Shown: piece by piece, positions 17,304-26,515 of the stretch | Layout of the letters: each line of letters begins with the position of its first letter | How positions within the stretch are numbered: the stretch's first letter is position 1 | Origin: Rhodospirillales bacterium | Lineage (GTDB): Bacteria; Pseudomonadota; Alphaproteobacteria; Rhodospirillales; Defluviicoccaceae | Assembly (NCBI GenBank): GCA_016793875.1 | Contig: JAEULG010000256.1 | Location: 28,128 to 92,127, forward strand | Reading direction: 5' to 3' | Length of the DNA: 64,000 bases | The notes under the pieces: model-generated | Told to the model about the DNA's origin: nothing | The model's database searches: none | Seen by the model: the letters and a program-made list of their open reading frames with translations, nothing else | Program-made: the position numbers and the translations under genes

Positions 17304-19829
17304 ATGAAACTCGAGGGGACCTCTGCCGCCGCCAAAGGCACGGACTTTGAGCTGCGCGTCGTCGCCGAAGAAGGCGGAATGGACGTCGACAGCCTGATCC
17401 GCAGCTTCTACTTCCACTTGGGATGTACGCTGGCGAAGGATCAGTACACCGCCACCAACCAGGACCGCTATCAGGCGTTGGCACTCGCGGTCCGCGACCG
17501 GCTGGTCGGCCGCTGGATTCAGACGCAGCAGGGCTATCACAAGCAGAACGTCAAGCGGATCTGCTATCTCTCGCTCGAGTTTCTGATCGGTCGGGCGATG
17601 GGCAACAACGTCATCAACCTGTTGCTCGAAGACACCTGCCGCGAGGCGATGAAGCAGATCGGCCTCGACTGGGACGTGCTGCGCGATGTCGAGAGCGACG
17701 CGGCTCTCGGTAACGGCGGCCTCGGCCGTCTCGCTGCCTGCTTCCTCGACTCGATGGCGACGCTGCGGCTGCCGGCGATCGGCTACGGCATCCGCTACGA
17801 CTACGGCATCTTCAAGCAGCACATTGAGAACGGCTACCAGGTCGAGGAGCCGGACAACTGGCTGCGCTACGGCAACCCGTGGGAGGTCGTGCACCCGGAA
17901 CTCTCGTTCATGGTCAATTTCGAGGGCCGGGCCGAGCCGCGAAGGGTAAACGGCGTCACCCACTGGGACTGGGTCGGCACCCGCCCGATCATCGGCATTG
18001 CCTATGATACCCCGATCGTCGGTTACGGCACATTCAACGTCAACAACCTGCGCCTGTGGTCGGCGCGGGCCACCGACGAGTTCCACTTCGGCGATTTCAG
18101 CCGCGGCTCCTACGTCGAGGCGGTGGAAGACAAGCTGATGGCGGAGAACCTGACCAAGGTGCTCTACCCCAGCGATGCGGTCTACGCCGGCCGCGAACTG
18201 CGCCTGCGCCAGCAGTATTTCTTCGTCTCCTGCTCGGTGCAGGACATTATCCGCCGCTTCAAGGTCGACAATGACGACTGGCTGAAGTTCCCGGACAAGG
18301 TGTTCGTGCAGATGAACGACACCCATCCGGCGCTGGTGGTCGCCGAGCTGATGCGGCTGTTCCTCGACAAGGAGGACGTCAACTGGGACAAGGCGTGGGA
18401 GATCACCGTCGCCTCCACCGGCTATACCAACCACACCCTGCTGCCGGAGGCGCTGGAGCGGTGGCCGGTGAGCATGTTCGAGCGGCTGCTGCCCCGCCAC
18501 CTGCAGATCATCTACGAGATCAACAGCCGCTTCCTGCGTAAGGTGGCGACCCGCTACCCGGGCGACTTCGACCGGCTGAAGCGCATGAGCCTGGTGCAGG
18601 AGGAGCCGGAAAAGGCCGTCCGCATGGCCAATCTCGCCGTCGTCGGCAGCTGCTCGACCAACGGCGTCGCGGAGTTGCACTCGCGCCTGCTGCGCGAAGG
18701 CCTGATGAGCGACTTCGCCGACTTCTTCCCGGAGCGGTTCAACAACAAGACCAATGGCGTGACGCCGCGCCGCTGGCTGCTGAAGGCCAACCCGCGGCTG
18801 TCCTCGCTGATCCGCGCCAAAATCGGCGATGGCTGGATCAACCATCTTGATCAGCTTCGCGGTCTGGAGAAGTTCGTCGGCGACGCCGGCTTCCGCCAGC
18901 AGATCCGTCAGATCAAGCACGCGAACAAAGAAGCACTGGCCGAGTACATCAAGCGGGAGATCGGCTTGACGGTCAATCCCGCCTCGATGTTCCAGGCGCA
19001 GGTCAAGCGCATCCATGAATACAAGCGCCAGCTGCTGCTTGCGCTCTACATCATCGTGCTGTACGACCGGCTGAAGGCCAATCCGGATCTGGACATCGTT
19101 CCGGTGACCTTCATCTTCGGCGGCAAGGCCGCTCCCGGCTACTACATGGCGAAGCTGATCATCAAGCTGATCCATCAGGTTGCCAGTGTTGTCAACTACG
19201 ACCCGGAAGTCCGGGACAAGATCAAGGTAGTCTTCCTGCCCGACTACCGCGTCTCACTGGCCGAGAAGATCATTCCGGCGGCTGACCTCAGCGTGCAAAT
19301 CTCGACGGCCGGCATGGAAGCTTCCGGCACTGGTAATATGAAATTCCAGATGAATGGCGCGCTCACCATCGGCACCCTTGACGGCGCCAACGTCGAGATC
19401 AAGGAAGAGGTGGGTGACGAAAATATCTTCATCTTCGGATTGACCACAGAGCAGGTGGATGAGCTGCGGCCGCACTACAATCCGCGTCGCTTCTATGATA
19501 GCGATGAGGAAATTCGTCGCGCGGTCGATCTCATCAACAACGACTTCTTCAGCTTGAACGAGCCTGGCATCTTCCGCCCGATCGTCGCAAACCTGCTGGA
19601 GAATGGCGATTACTACATGAACCTGGCAGATCTGCGCAGCTTCATCGAGATGCAGGGCCAGGTCGAGGCGCTCTACCGTGATCCGGAAGCGTGGAGCAAA
19701 AAGGCGATCTATAACATCGCCCGCTCCGGCAAGTTCAGTTCCGACCGGACCATCGCCGAGTATGCTGACGACATCTGGGAGGTGAAGCCCGTGGAGGTCG
19801 TCGCTTCGGAGGGCAAGCGCCGCTCGTAG
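17304..19829 (+). CDS. glgP: Glycogen/starch/alpha-glucan phosphorylase
   Basis: 841-residue GT35 enzyme releasing glucose-1-phosphate from glycogen. The ATG at 17304 is chosen because GGAGAG stands 7 bases upstream; the frame starts at 17280. Signatures are LAACFLDSMATL with GYGIRYDYGIF (substrate channel), MNDTHPALVVAELMRL, RFNNKTNGVTPRRWLL, QVKRIHEYKRQLL, and the pyridoxal-phosphate site EASGTGNMKFQMNGALTIGT (about residues 672-691), whose Lys is present. Length is normal for the family. It is followed by a long hairpin and then glgA, so degradation and synthesis genes are paired. Confidence 0.97.
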   Translation: MKLEGTSAAAKGTDFELRVVAEEGGMDVDSLIRSFYFHLGCTLAKDQYTATNQDRYQALALAVRDRLVGRWIQTQQGYHKQNVKRICYLSLEFLIGRAMGNNVINLLLEDTCREAMKQIGLDWDVLRDVESDAALGNGGLGRLAACFLDSMATLRLPAIGYGIRYDYGIFKQHIENGYQVEEPDNWLRYGNPWEVVHPELSFMVNFEGRAEPRRVNGVTHWDWVGTRPIIGIAYDTPIVGYGTFNVNNLRLWSARATDEFHFGDFSRGSYVEAVEDKLMAENLTKVLYPSDAVYAGRELRLRQQYFFVSCSVQDIIRRFKVDNDDWLKFPDKVFVQMNDTHPALVVAELMRLFLDKEDVNWDKAWEITVASTGYTNHTLLPEALERWPVSMFERLLPRHLQIIYEINSRFLRKVATRYPGDFDRLKRMSLVQEEPEKAVRMANLAVVGSCSTNGVAELHSRLLREGLMSDFADFFPERFNNKTNGVTPRRWLLKANPRLSSLIRAKIGDGWINHLDQLRGLEKFVGDAGFRQQIRQIKHANKEALAEYIKREIGLTVNPASMFQAQVKRIHEYKRQLLLALYIIVLYDRLKANPDLDIVPVTFIFGGKAAPGYYMAKLIIKLIHQVASVVNYDPEVRDKIKVVFLPDYRVSLAEKIIPAADLSVQISTAGMEASGTGNMKFQMNGALTIGTLDGANVEIKEEVGDENIFIFGLTTEQVDELRPHYNPRRFYDSDEEIRRAVDLINNDFFSLNEPGIFRPIVANLLENGDYYMNLADLRSFIEMQGQVEALYRDPEAWSKKAIYNIARSGKFSSDRTIAEYADDIWEVKPVEVVASEGKRRS

Positions 19830-19850
19830 GGCAGGGCAGCATCACAGTGA

Positions 19851-19881
19851 CAGCATGCTGCTGCATCGCAGCGGCATGCTG
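19851..19881 (+). other. Long hairpin between glgP and glgA
   Basis: CAGCATGC-t-GCTGC-atc-GCAGC-g-GCATGCTG: 13 paired bases with one T-G wobble and a 3-base loop, starting 21 bases after the glgP stop. No T-run follows, so it is not a classical intrinsic terminator. It could stabilise the glgP transcript 3' end or attenuate read-through into glgA. The remaining ~215 bases to glgA show no gene. Confidence 0.5.
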
Positions 19882-20097
19882 TGCGCCCGCAATGTGAACG
19901 ATGCTGCGATGACGTAAGGTTCTGGACATTCGGGTAGACTTCGGCTGAACTGCACAATCATACTTCCGGTTGCCGGCGAGACGTGGAAGCGGCTCCGGGG
20001 CCCCGCAGCAACCCCTGCCGCCCTTACCCGGCTCGGACAGAGAACGCGAACTTAGAACGACGACAAAGCGCGCAGTAACGGCAACAGACGGACTGCC

Positions 20098-21570
20098 ATG
20101 TATATTGTAATGGTTTCGGCGGAGCTGGCCCCGGTGGCCAAAGTCGGAGGGCTTGCCGACGTCGTGTTCGGCCTCAGTCGCGAGCTGGAGGTCAGAGGCC
20201 ACGCGGTCGAGATCATCCTGCCCAAGTACGACTGCATGTGGCATGACGAGATCTGGGGACTGCACAAGATATGGGAGAATCTGTGGGTACCCTGGTATGG
20301 CTCCGGCATCTCCTGCTCAGTGTGGTTCGGCTTCGTTCATGGACGGAAGTGCTTTTTTATCGAACCACACAGCCAGGACAACTTCTTCCATCGCGGGTCA
20401 TTCTATGGCTTTCATGACGATCCGTTGCGCTTTGCCTTCTTCTGCAAAGCGACGATGGAGTTCATACTGAAGTCAAACAAACGCCCGGATATCATTCACT
20501 GCCACGACTGGCAGACCGGCCTTGTCCCCGTTCTTCTGTATGAAATCTATGCACGCCTGGGCATGGACCGGCAGCGTGTGGTCTATACCATCCACAACTT
20601 CAAGCATCAGGGGGTCACCGGTGAAGCCGTGCTGTGGGCGACTGGCCTCTGCCGCCCCGAGTACTACTTCCATCACGACCGGCTGCTGGATAACTTCAAT
20701 CATACGGCCATCAACCTGATGAAGGGCGGCATCGTTTATTCCAACTACGTCAACACCGTCTCGCCGCACCACTCTTGGGAGGCTCGCTTTTCCGACCAGG
20801 GCTACGGCTTGGAGCAGACGCTCGCCATCCATCACTACAAGTTCGGCGGCATTCTCAACGGCGTCGATTACGACGTATGGAATCCCGAGATCGATCGATT
20901 CATTCCGTCGCACTACAACGTCTGGAACGTCGAGGGAAAATACGGCAACAAGGACGCGCTGCGCGACCGCTTGTGGCTCAGGAAGGAATATAAGCCCATC
21001 GTGGCCTACGTCGGCCGCCTGGATGCGCAGAAGGGAGTCCACCTCATCCAGCATGCGATGTTCTATGCGCTGGAGCGCGGGGCGCAGTTCGTGTTGCTCG
21101 GGGCCGGCGGCGATCGCGGCATCAACAATCACTTCTGGCATCTCAAGCACTATCTCAACGACAACTCCGACTGCCACATGGAAATCGGCTTCAACGAGCA
21201 ACTCGCCCATCTGATCTATGCCGGGGCGGATATCTGCGTCGTTCCCAGCCTGTTCGAGCCGTGCGGCCTCGCTCAGATGATCGCCATGCGCTATGGGTCG
21301 GTTCCGGTGGTGCGGGCCGTCGGTGGTCTCGTCGATACGGTATTCGACCGCGACCATTCCGACCGGCCGCTGGAGGAGCGCAACGGCTACGTCTTCCACG
21401 ACGCCGACTTTCGTGGCATCGAATCGGCGCTCAGCCGGGCAATCGGCCTGTGGTTCGACTACCCCAAGGAGTTCCGCCGGCTCATCTCCAATGCCATGTC
21501 CGCCGATTACTCCTGGGGCCAGTCAGGCGGCCACTACCTCGCCATCTACGAGGCCACTCGCTGCCGCTAG
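20098..21570 (+). CDS. glgA: Glycogen synthase, cyanobacterial/starch-synthase III-IV-like type
   Basis: 490-residue GT5 enzyme transferring glucose from ADP-glucose to glycogen. The donor loop KVGGLADVVFGLSREL (residues ~15-30) has the KxGGL motif. HCHDWQTGLVPVLLYEIY, YTIHNFKHQG, GGILNGVDYDVWNPEIDRF, YVGRLDAQKGVHL and PSLFEPCGLAQMIAMRYGSV follow. Blocks such as ENLWVPWYGSGI, HGRKCFFIEPHSQDNFFHRG and DPLRFAFFCKATMEF are those of cyanobacterial and plant SSIII/IV-like synthases as I remember them, not of canonical proteobacterial GlgA. This suggests acquisition from outside the proteobacteria. The ATG at 20098 has no strong ribosome site. Confidence 0.95.
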   Translation: MYIVMVSAELAPVAKVGGLADVVFGLSRELEVRGHAVEIILPKYDCMWHDEIWGLHKIWENLWVPWYGSGISCSVWFGFVHGRKCFFIEPHSQDNFFHRGSFYGFHDDPLRFAFFCKATMEFILKSNKRPDIIHCHDWQTGLVPVLLYEIYARLGMDRQRVVYTIHNFKHQGVTGEAVLWATGLCRPEYYFHHDRLLDNFNHTAINLMKGGIVYSNYVNTVSPHHSWEARFSDQGYGLEQTLAIHHYKFGGILNGVDYDVWNPEIDRFIPSHYNVWNVEGKYGNKDALRDRLWLRKEYKPIVAYVGRLDAQKGVHLIQHAMFYALERGAQFVLLGAGGDRGINNHFWHLKHYLNDNSDCHMEIGFNEQLAHLIYAGADICVVPSLFEPCGLAQMIAMRYGSVPVVRAVGGLVDTVFDRDHSDRPLEERNGYVFHDADFRGIESALSRAIGLWFDYPKEFRRLISNAMSADYSWGQSGGHYLAIYEATRCR

Positions 21571-21675
21571 AATAGGGCTGCTCGTAAACGGCGGCGCTGG
21601 TGGCAGGTTTCCGGCCGATCGAACTGGCGGATGCGTGCCGGTCCCGGTTCCAGGCGCACCATCTCAGGGGGTGAA

Positions 21676-23061
21676 TCAGCGGTCCGCCGCCTGCGGCTGC
21701 CCGGCGGCAGGTCGCCGCAGTTCTCCGGGTGACGTCGGAACCGTCTCTGCTTTCCAGCGCTGCAGGGCGGCGGACAGCCGGGTGACGATGTCCGGATGGC
21801 GCGAAGCAACGTCCGTGGTTTCGCCCAGATCACTGCCCAGGTCGAAGAGCGAGGTTACCCCGTCGATCTCCGTCAGCTTCCAGTTGCCCTCGCGGGCGGC
21901 GGCGCCGCCTTTGTACATCCAGAACAGCCGGCGCGCCGGCAGGCTATCCTTCTCGCCCGCGAGGAGCAGGCGCAGGCTCGTCCCGTCCAGGTCGCGGCCG
22001 GCAGGAACGCTAGTCGCCGTGAGATCGAGGACCGTCGGAAATACGTCCATCGTAGTGGTGGTCGCCTCGCTGGTCGGAGGAGCGATGTGGCCGGGCCAGA
22101 AGGCGATTGCCGGCACCCGGTGGCCGCCTTCGTAGACCTCTCCCTTAACGCCGCGCAGTGGCCGGTTGCTGCCGGCACCGAAGGCGCCGTTGTCGGAGAG
22201 GAAGAGAACGAGGGTGTCCTCCTCCAGCCCGGTGTCCTGCAGTGTCCTCATGATCGTCCCAATGCCGTCGTCCAGCGCCGCGACCATCGCCGGATAGCGG
22301 GCGGGATCCCCCTCCATCGCCACCTTGCGCTGGCCGGGGACGCGGATCGGGCCGTCGTCCGGAGCCTGATAGGGGACGTGCGGGGCCTGATAGGCGACAT
22401 AGAGGAAGAACGGCCGCCGGGCGTTGTGGCGGATGAACCGCGCCGCCTCGCGGGTGATCAGCGTCGTCGAGTAGGTCTCATCGTGGACCGGCGTCGTGTT
22501 CCTCCACCAGTCGGGATTGCCAAGGGAGTCGAGGTGGTTGACGTAGTCGATCTCGCCCTTGCGGAAGCCGTAGAACGCATCGAAGCCGTGCTGCCCCGGT
22601 GCGAACCGGGGCAGATGGCCGAGGTGCCACTTGCCGACCAGTCCGGTGCGGTAGCCGGCGCCCTTGAGGACGTCGGCGATGGTGATCTCGCCGGGTTCGA
22701 GGCCGATGGTCGCGGAGGCGGAAAGGGCGTCGTCCAGTCCGGCCCGCTGCGCATAGCGGCCGGTCAGAAGAGAGGCGCGGGTGGGCGTGCACAGCGGCCC
22801 GTTGGCATGAAAATCGGTGAAGCGGATGCCGGCGGCGGCGAGGGCATCGATGGCCGGCGTGGGGATGGCGCCGCCATAGCTGCTCAGATCGCCATAACCG
22901 AGATCATCGGCGACGATCAGGACAATGTTGGGGCGGCTCCCTGCATCGGGGGCGGGTCGCGGCTGGCAGGCGGACAGGGTCAGCAAAGCCCCCAGCACAA
23001 GGGCAGCGATTGCCGCGATGGCTCTGCCGGGGCGGCGCTTATCGGAACGCCTCACCTGCAT
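21676..23061 (-). CDS. Sulfatase, predicted lipoprotein
   Basis: 461 residues from the ATG at 23061 (an ATG at 23097 would add 12); the frame is open to 23667 but the upstream part lacks family similarity. A basic N-terminus and hydrophobic segment end in a lipobox LSAC, so the mature protein should be lipid-anchored outside the cytoplasm. NIVLIVADDLGYGDLSSYGG holds the metal Asp pair. LCTPTRASLLTGR is the formylglycine motif C-x-P-x-R, which needs an FGE-type maturase not seen here. GKWHLGHLP and LFLSDNGAFG complete the active site. Substrate is probably a sulfated glycan or aryl sulfate. It is convergent with glgA and divergent from the CoA-transferase. Confidence 0.92.
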   Translation of the reverse strand: MQVRRSDKRRPGRAIAAIAALVLGALLTLSACQPRPAPDAGSRPNIVLIVADDLGYGDLSSYGGAIPTPAIDALAAAGIRFTDFHANGPLCTPTRASLLTGRYAQRAGLDDALSASATIGLEPGEITIADVLKGAGYRTGLVGKWHLGHLPRFAPGQHGFDAFYGFRKGEIDYVNHLDSLGNPDWWRNTTPVHDETYSTTLITREAARFIRHNARRPFFLYVAYQAPHVPYQAPDDGPIRVPGQRKVAMEGDPARYPAMVAALDDGIGTIMRTLQDTGLEEDTLVLFLSDNGAFGAGSNRPLRGVKGEVYEGGHRVPAIAFWPGHIAPPTSEATTTTMDVFPTVLDLTATSVPAGRDLDGTSLRLLLAGEKDSLPARRLFWMYKGGAAAREGNWKLTEIDGVTSLFDLGSDLGETTDVASRHPDIVTRLSAALQRWKAETVPTSPGELRRPAAGQPQAADR

Positions 23062-23338
23062 GCGGCCGACCGCAAGAGCATGGTAGGGCGTTTCCATTTC
23101 GCCATCGCAGACCCTTGCGCAGATGCGATCGCTGCTTTTGAAGTACTTGCCGCGACCACTGATGCCGCGGGCCGAGCATCCATCCTGGGCCGGGCGAATG
23201 CGCAGCTGGTCGAGAGTTCCTACTAGCACGCTTGCGACCAGCGGTCGTTGCCGCATTCGCTGCCAATCGATAACATTCGCAAGAACAAGACGGAGTGCGG
23301 GCCGTAGCGAAGCGGCCACCGACCCTGGGAGTGAAAGC

Positions 23339-25288
23339 GTGAAAAACAAGGTGGTGACCGCGGAAGAGGCGGTGGCGCTGGTCCGCGACGGCGATACGCT
23401 GATCAATACCGGCTTTATCGGCTCAGGCGCGCCGGAGGCGCTGCTGGTGGCGCTGGAGCAACGTTTCGTCGAGACCGGCAGCCCGCGCGGCCTGACGCTG
23501 ATGTTTGCTGCCGGCCAGGGTGACAGCAAGGAGCGGGGGCTCAACCACCTGGGACAGGAAGGGCTGTTGAAGCGGGTCATCGGCGGCCATTGGGGGCTGA
23601 TCCCGAAGGTGGCGAAGCTGGCGCTGGCCAACCGCATCGAGGGCTGGAATCTGCCGCAGGGCGTCATCTCGCAGCTCTACCGGGCGATCGCCGCCCGTAC
23701 GCCCGGCGTAATCACCAAGGTCGGCCTCGGCACCTTCGTCGATCCGCGGCGCGAGGGCGGCAGGATCAACGAGATCAGCACCGATGATCTGGTCGAGGTG
23801 CTGCAACTCGCCGGCCAGGAGTGGCTGTTCTATAAGGCGTTCCCGGTCAACGTCGCCTTCTGCCGCGGCACCACCGCCGATCCCAACGGCAATGTGACCA
23901 TGGAGCGGGAGGCGCTGACGCTCGACAATCTCGCGATGGCAATGGCCGCCAAGAATTCCGGCGGCCTCGTCGTCGTTCAGGTCGAGCGCATTGCCGAGGC
24001 CGGCTCGCTCAACCCGAAGCACGTGAAGATCCCCGGCATCCTCGTCGATTGCGTTGTCGTCGCCACCCCGGATCTGCACTGGCAGACCTACGGCGTTCCC
24101 TATGATCCCGCCTATGCCTCGGAAATCCGGGTACCGTTGGGCTCGCTGCTGCCGCTGCCGCTGGACGAGCGTAAGCTGATCGCGCGGCGCTGCGTCTTCG
24201 AGTTGCCGCCGGGCGGCGTCGTCAACCTCGGCATCGGCATGCCGGAGGGCATCTCCTCGGTTGCCAACGAGGAGCAGGTGCTGAAGTACGTGACACTGAC
24301 CACCGAGCCGGGCGCCATCGGCGGCGTTCCGCAGGCGGGGCTCAACTTCGGTGCCGATGTCAACGCCGAGGCGATCATCGACCAGAACGAGCAGTTCGAC
24401 TTCTACGACGGCGGTGGCCTGGACATGGCCTGCCTCGGCCTCGCCGAGTGCGACGAGGAAGGCAATCTCAACGTCAGCCGGTTCGGACCGAAGCTGGCGG
24501 GCGCCGGCGGCTTCATCAACATCAGCCAGAACGCCCGCAAGATCGTCTTCGCCGGCACCTTCACCGCCGGCGGCCTGAAGGTGGCGGTGGCGGACGGCAA
24601 GCTGCACATCGTCCAGGAAGGCCGCTCCCGCAAGTTCGTCAAGCAGGTCGGCCAGGTGACGTTCAGCGGAGCCTATGCCCGCCAAGCCGGCCAGCCAGTG
24701 CTGTACGTCACCGAGCGCTGTGTCTTCCGACTGACGGACCGGGGACTGGCACTGACCGAGGTCGCCCCCGGCATCGACATCGAGCGCGACATCCTTGCCC
24801 ATATGGATTTCAAGCCGGTCGTCGAGCGCCCGAAGCTGATGGATTCGCGCATCTTCGGCCCGAACGTCATGGGGCTGGAAAAGGAGTTCTTGGGCTTCCG
24901 GACGATTGCCGAGCGCATCACCTACGATAACGAGCGCAACATCCTGTTCCTCAACTTCGAGGGCCTGCCGGTGCGTACCGAGGAAGATGTGGCGGCGGTG
25001 CAGGAGGCGGTGTCCGGGGCGTGCGAGAAGATCGGCAAGAAGGTGAAGGTAGTCGTCAACTACGACTCGTTCCGCATCGACCAGAGCCTGCTCGATGCCT
25101 ACGCGAAGATGATCCGCCACATGGAGGACACCTACTACATCACCGTGAACCGCTACACGACGAGCGCGTTCATGCGGGCCAAGCTGGGCGAGGAGCTGAG
25201 CAAGCGCAACGTCGCGCCGCATGTTTTCGAATCAGCGGAAGAGGCACAGGCGTTCCGCAACGAGCCGGTCACCGGCGACGCCGGTTAA
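23339..25288 (+). CDS. Acyl-CoA:acetate/3-ketoacid CoA-transferase (YdiF/propionate CoA-transferase type)
   Basis: 649 residues from the GTG at 23339, chosen for GGGAG seven bases upstream and for the start MKNKVVTAEEAVALVRDGDT. Fused alpha and beta CoA-transferase domains: the alpha half has GFIGSGAPEALLVAL, the beta half VNLGIGMPEGISSVANEE. TTEPGAIGGVPQAG (about residues 321-334) holds the expected catalytic Glu. Family members are often about 520-530 residues; this one has an extra C-terminal ~120 residues (RTIAERITYDNERNILFLNF onward) that look folded. Likely activates short-chain fatty acids with CoA from acetyl-CoA. The CoA donor and acceptor are not determined by sequence. Confidence 0.92.
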   Translation: MKNKVVTAEEAVALVRDGDTLINTGFIGSGAPEALLVALEQRFVETGSPRGLTLMFAAGQGDSKERGLNHLGQEGLLKRVIGGHWGLIPKVAKLALANRIEGWNLPQGVISQLYRAIAARTPGVITKVGLGTFVDPRREGGRINEISTDDLVEVLQLAGQEWLFYKAFPVNVAFCRGTTADPNGNVTMEREALTLDNLAMAMAAKNSGGLVVVQVERIAEAGSLNPKHVKIPGILVDCVVVATPDLHWQTYGVPYDPAYASEIRVPLGSLLPLPLDERKLIARRCVFELPPGGVVNLGIGMPEGISSVANEEQVLKYVTLTTEPGAIGGVPQAGLNFGADVNAEAIIDQNEQFDFYDGGGLDMACLGLAECDEEGNLNVSRFGPKLAGAGGFINISQNARKIVFAGTFTAGGLKVAVADGKLHIVQEGRSRKFVKQVGQVTFSGAYARQAGQPVLYVTERCVFRLTDRGLALTEVAPGIDIERDILAHMDFKPVVERPKLMDSRIFGPNVMGLEKEFLGFRTIAERITYDNERNILFLNFEGLPVRTEEDVAAVQEAVSGACEKIGKKVKVVVNYDSFRIDQSLLDAYAKMIRHMEDTYYITVNRYTTSAFMRAKLGEELSKRNVAPHVFESAEEAQAFRNEPVTGDAG

Positions 25289-25332
25289 CCGGCCCGGTTG
25301 AAAACGGAAGCAGCGCCCGGCGTGCCGCCGCT

Positions 25333-25737
25333 TCAGATCTTGGTGAAGCGGGCGCGGGCGCCGCGCTCGATTGCCGTCGCCACCAGCCGGTCGATGTCGA
25401 GGCGGTCGCGGATGATCTCCAGCATGCGGGATTCCTCCGGCGTTACCTCCTGGTCGGCGGCGGCGATATCGCAGGCGAGGACGTATGCGGTCTCCCGCAG
25501 CTTCGGCGGTAGCGCTTCGTCGATCAGGTTGAACGCCTGGTCGAGCCCGTCGTCGGCGCTGAGCAGCTCCGCGCAGGCTTCGGCGTCCTGGGTCAGGGCC
25601 TTGCTGTTGTAGCCCTCGAACACCGGCAGGGTGCCGATGATCTCGCCGATCTTGCGCAGTTCGGAGTCCGGCATGCGGCGATCGGCAGCGGAGACCAGAA
25701 CCATCGTGTAGATCAATGCTGTATGGTGGCTGATCAT
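25333..25737 (-). CDS. TerB-like protein
   Basis: 134-residue small helical protein of the TerB superfamily, starting at MISHHTALIYTMVLVSAAD; the open frame extends upstream to 25839 with an unrelated Pro-rich stretch. The repeated acidic helix pairs AADRRMPDSELRKIGEII and AADQEVTPEESRMLEII (about residues 16-33 and 95-111) are the family hallmark and resemble metal-binding loops. Despite the name, most chromosomal members have no proven role in tellurite resistance. It is convergent with the CoA-transferase and shares no obvious operon with its neighbours. Confidence 0.8.
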   Translation of the reverse strand: MISHHTALIYTMVLVSAADRRMPDSELRKIGEIIGTLPVFEGYNSKALTQDAEACAELLSADDGLDQAFNLIDEALPPKLRETAYVLACDIAAADQEVTPEESRMLEIIRDRLDIDRLVATAIERGARARFTKI

Positions 25738-25904
25738 CCGGGGCCTCGGCGATGTGGGGCAGGGCGCAGGAACGCCCAGGAGCAGGGCGCTTAGAGTAGA
25801 TGCCCGGGGCGGGCTAGGGAAGAGCAGGCGGTTCCACACGACGCCGGCCGGAGCGACAATTAGGAAGCCCGGCCGGCGGTCGGCACTTAGCGTAGGGTAA
25901 ATCG

Positions 25905-26384
25905 CTAGATCTGGGACAGCAATGTTTCGGCGCTGGTTTTGTCAAAGCCCGAGGCGTCGATGTTGAGGACTTTGACGACGCCGTTGTCGACCAGCATCGA
26001 GAACCGCTGATTGCGCAGGCCCAGTCCCTTTCCGGTCAGGTCCAGCTCCAAGCCAGCGGCCTTGGTAAAGGCGGCGTCACCGTCGGCGATCATCGCCACC
26101 TTGTCGCCGACGTCCTGGTCCTTGCCCCAGGCGTTCATGACGAATACGTCGTTCACCGAGGTGCAGACGATGGCATCGACACCCTTGGCCTTGAGCGCGT
26201 CCGCCTGCGCCACGAACCCCGGCAGGTGCTTGGCCGAGCAGGTCGGGGTGAACGCGCCGGGGACGCCGAACAACGCCACCTTCTTGCCCTTGAACAGATC
26301 ATCGGTGGTCAATGCTTCAGGGCCATCGGAGCCCCACCGCATCACCTTCACCGAAGGAATCTTGTCACCAACAGCGATCGTCAT
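25905..26384 (-). CDS. Peroxiredoxin, Prx5 type
   Basis: 159-residue thiol peroxidase reducing H2O2 and organic peroxides with glutaredoxin/glutathione or thioredoxin. The ATG at 26384 is preceded by AAGGGGGCG; the frame extends 15 residues further without a ribosome site. PGAFTPTCSAKHLPGF (about 42-57) carries the peroxidatic Cys with the PxxxTxxC arrangement, and NQRFSMLVDNGVVKVLNID is the Prx5 C-terminal strand. A second resolving Cys occurs in AIVCTSVNDVF. It is followed 131 bases upstream on the same strand by the ScsB-like gene; both concern thiol redox, but a shared operon is not proven. Confidence 0.95.
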   Translation of the reverse strand: MTIAVGDKIPSVKVMRWGSDGPEALTTDDLFKGKKVALFGVPGAFTPTCSAKHLPGFVAQADALKAKGVDAIVCTSVNDVFVMNAWGKDQDVGDKVAMIADGDAAFTKAAGLELDLTGKGLGLRNQRFSMLVDNGVVKVLNIDASGFDKTSAETLLSQI

Positions 26385-26515
26385 CGTCGCCCCCTTCCTC
26401 CTGATCTCTGGGATGTCCGTGTCAGGCAAGCATGCCCGGACCGCTTGCCCATCTGTGCGACAGATAAGCGACCGCTGCGATCATTGCAAAGCTGATCGCG
26501 TTCCGCGCGGGCGGG

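Noticed and set aside
17202..19175. 657-codon open frame antisense to glgP
   Set aside because: No recognisable domain; glgP is complete on the other strand.
25280..25293. Palindrome GCCGGTTAACCGGC at the end of the CoA-transferase gene as a terminator
   Set aside because: It overlaps the stop codon, has no loop and no T-run on either side, so termination is not supported.
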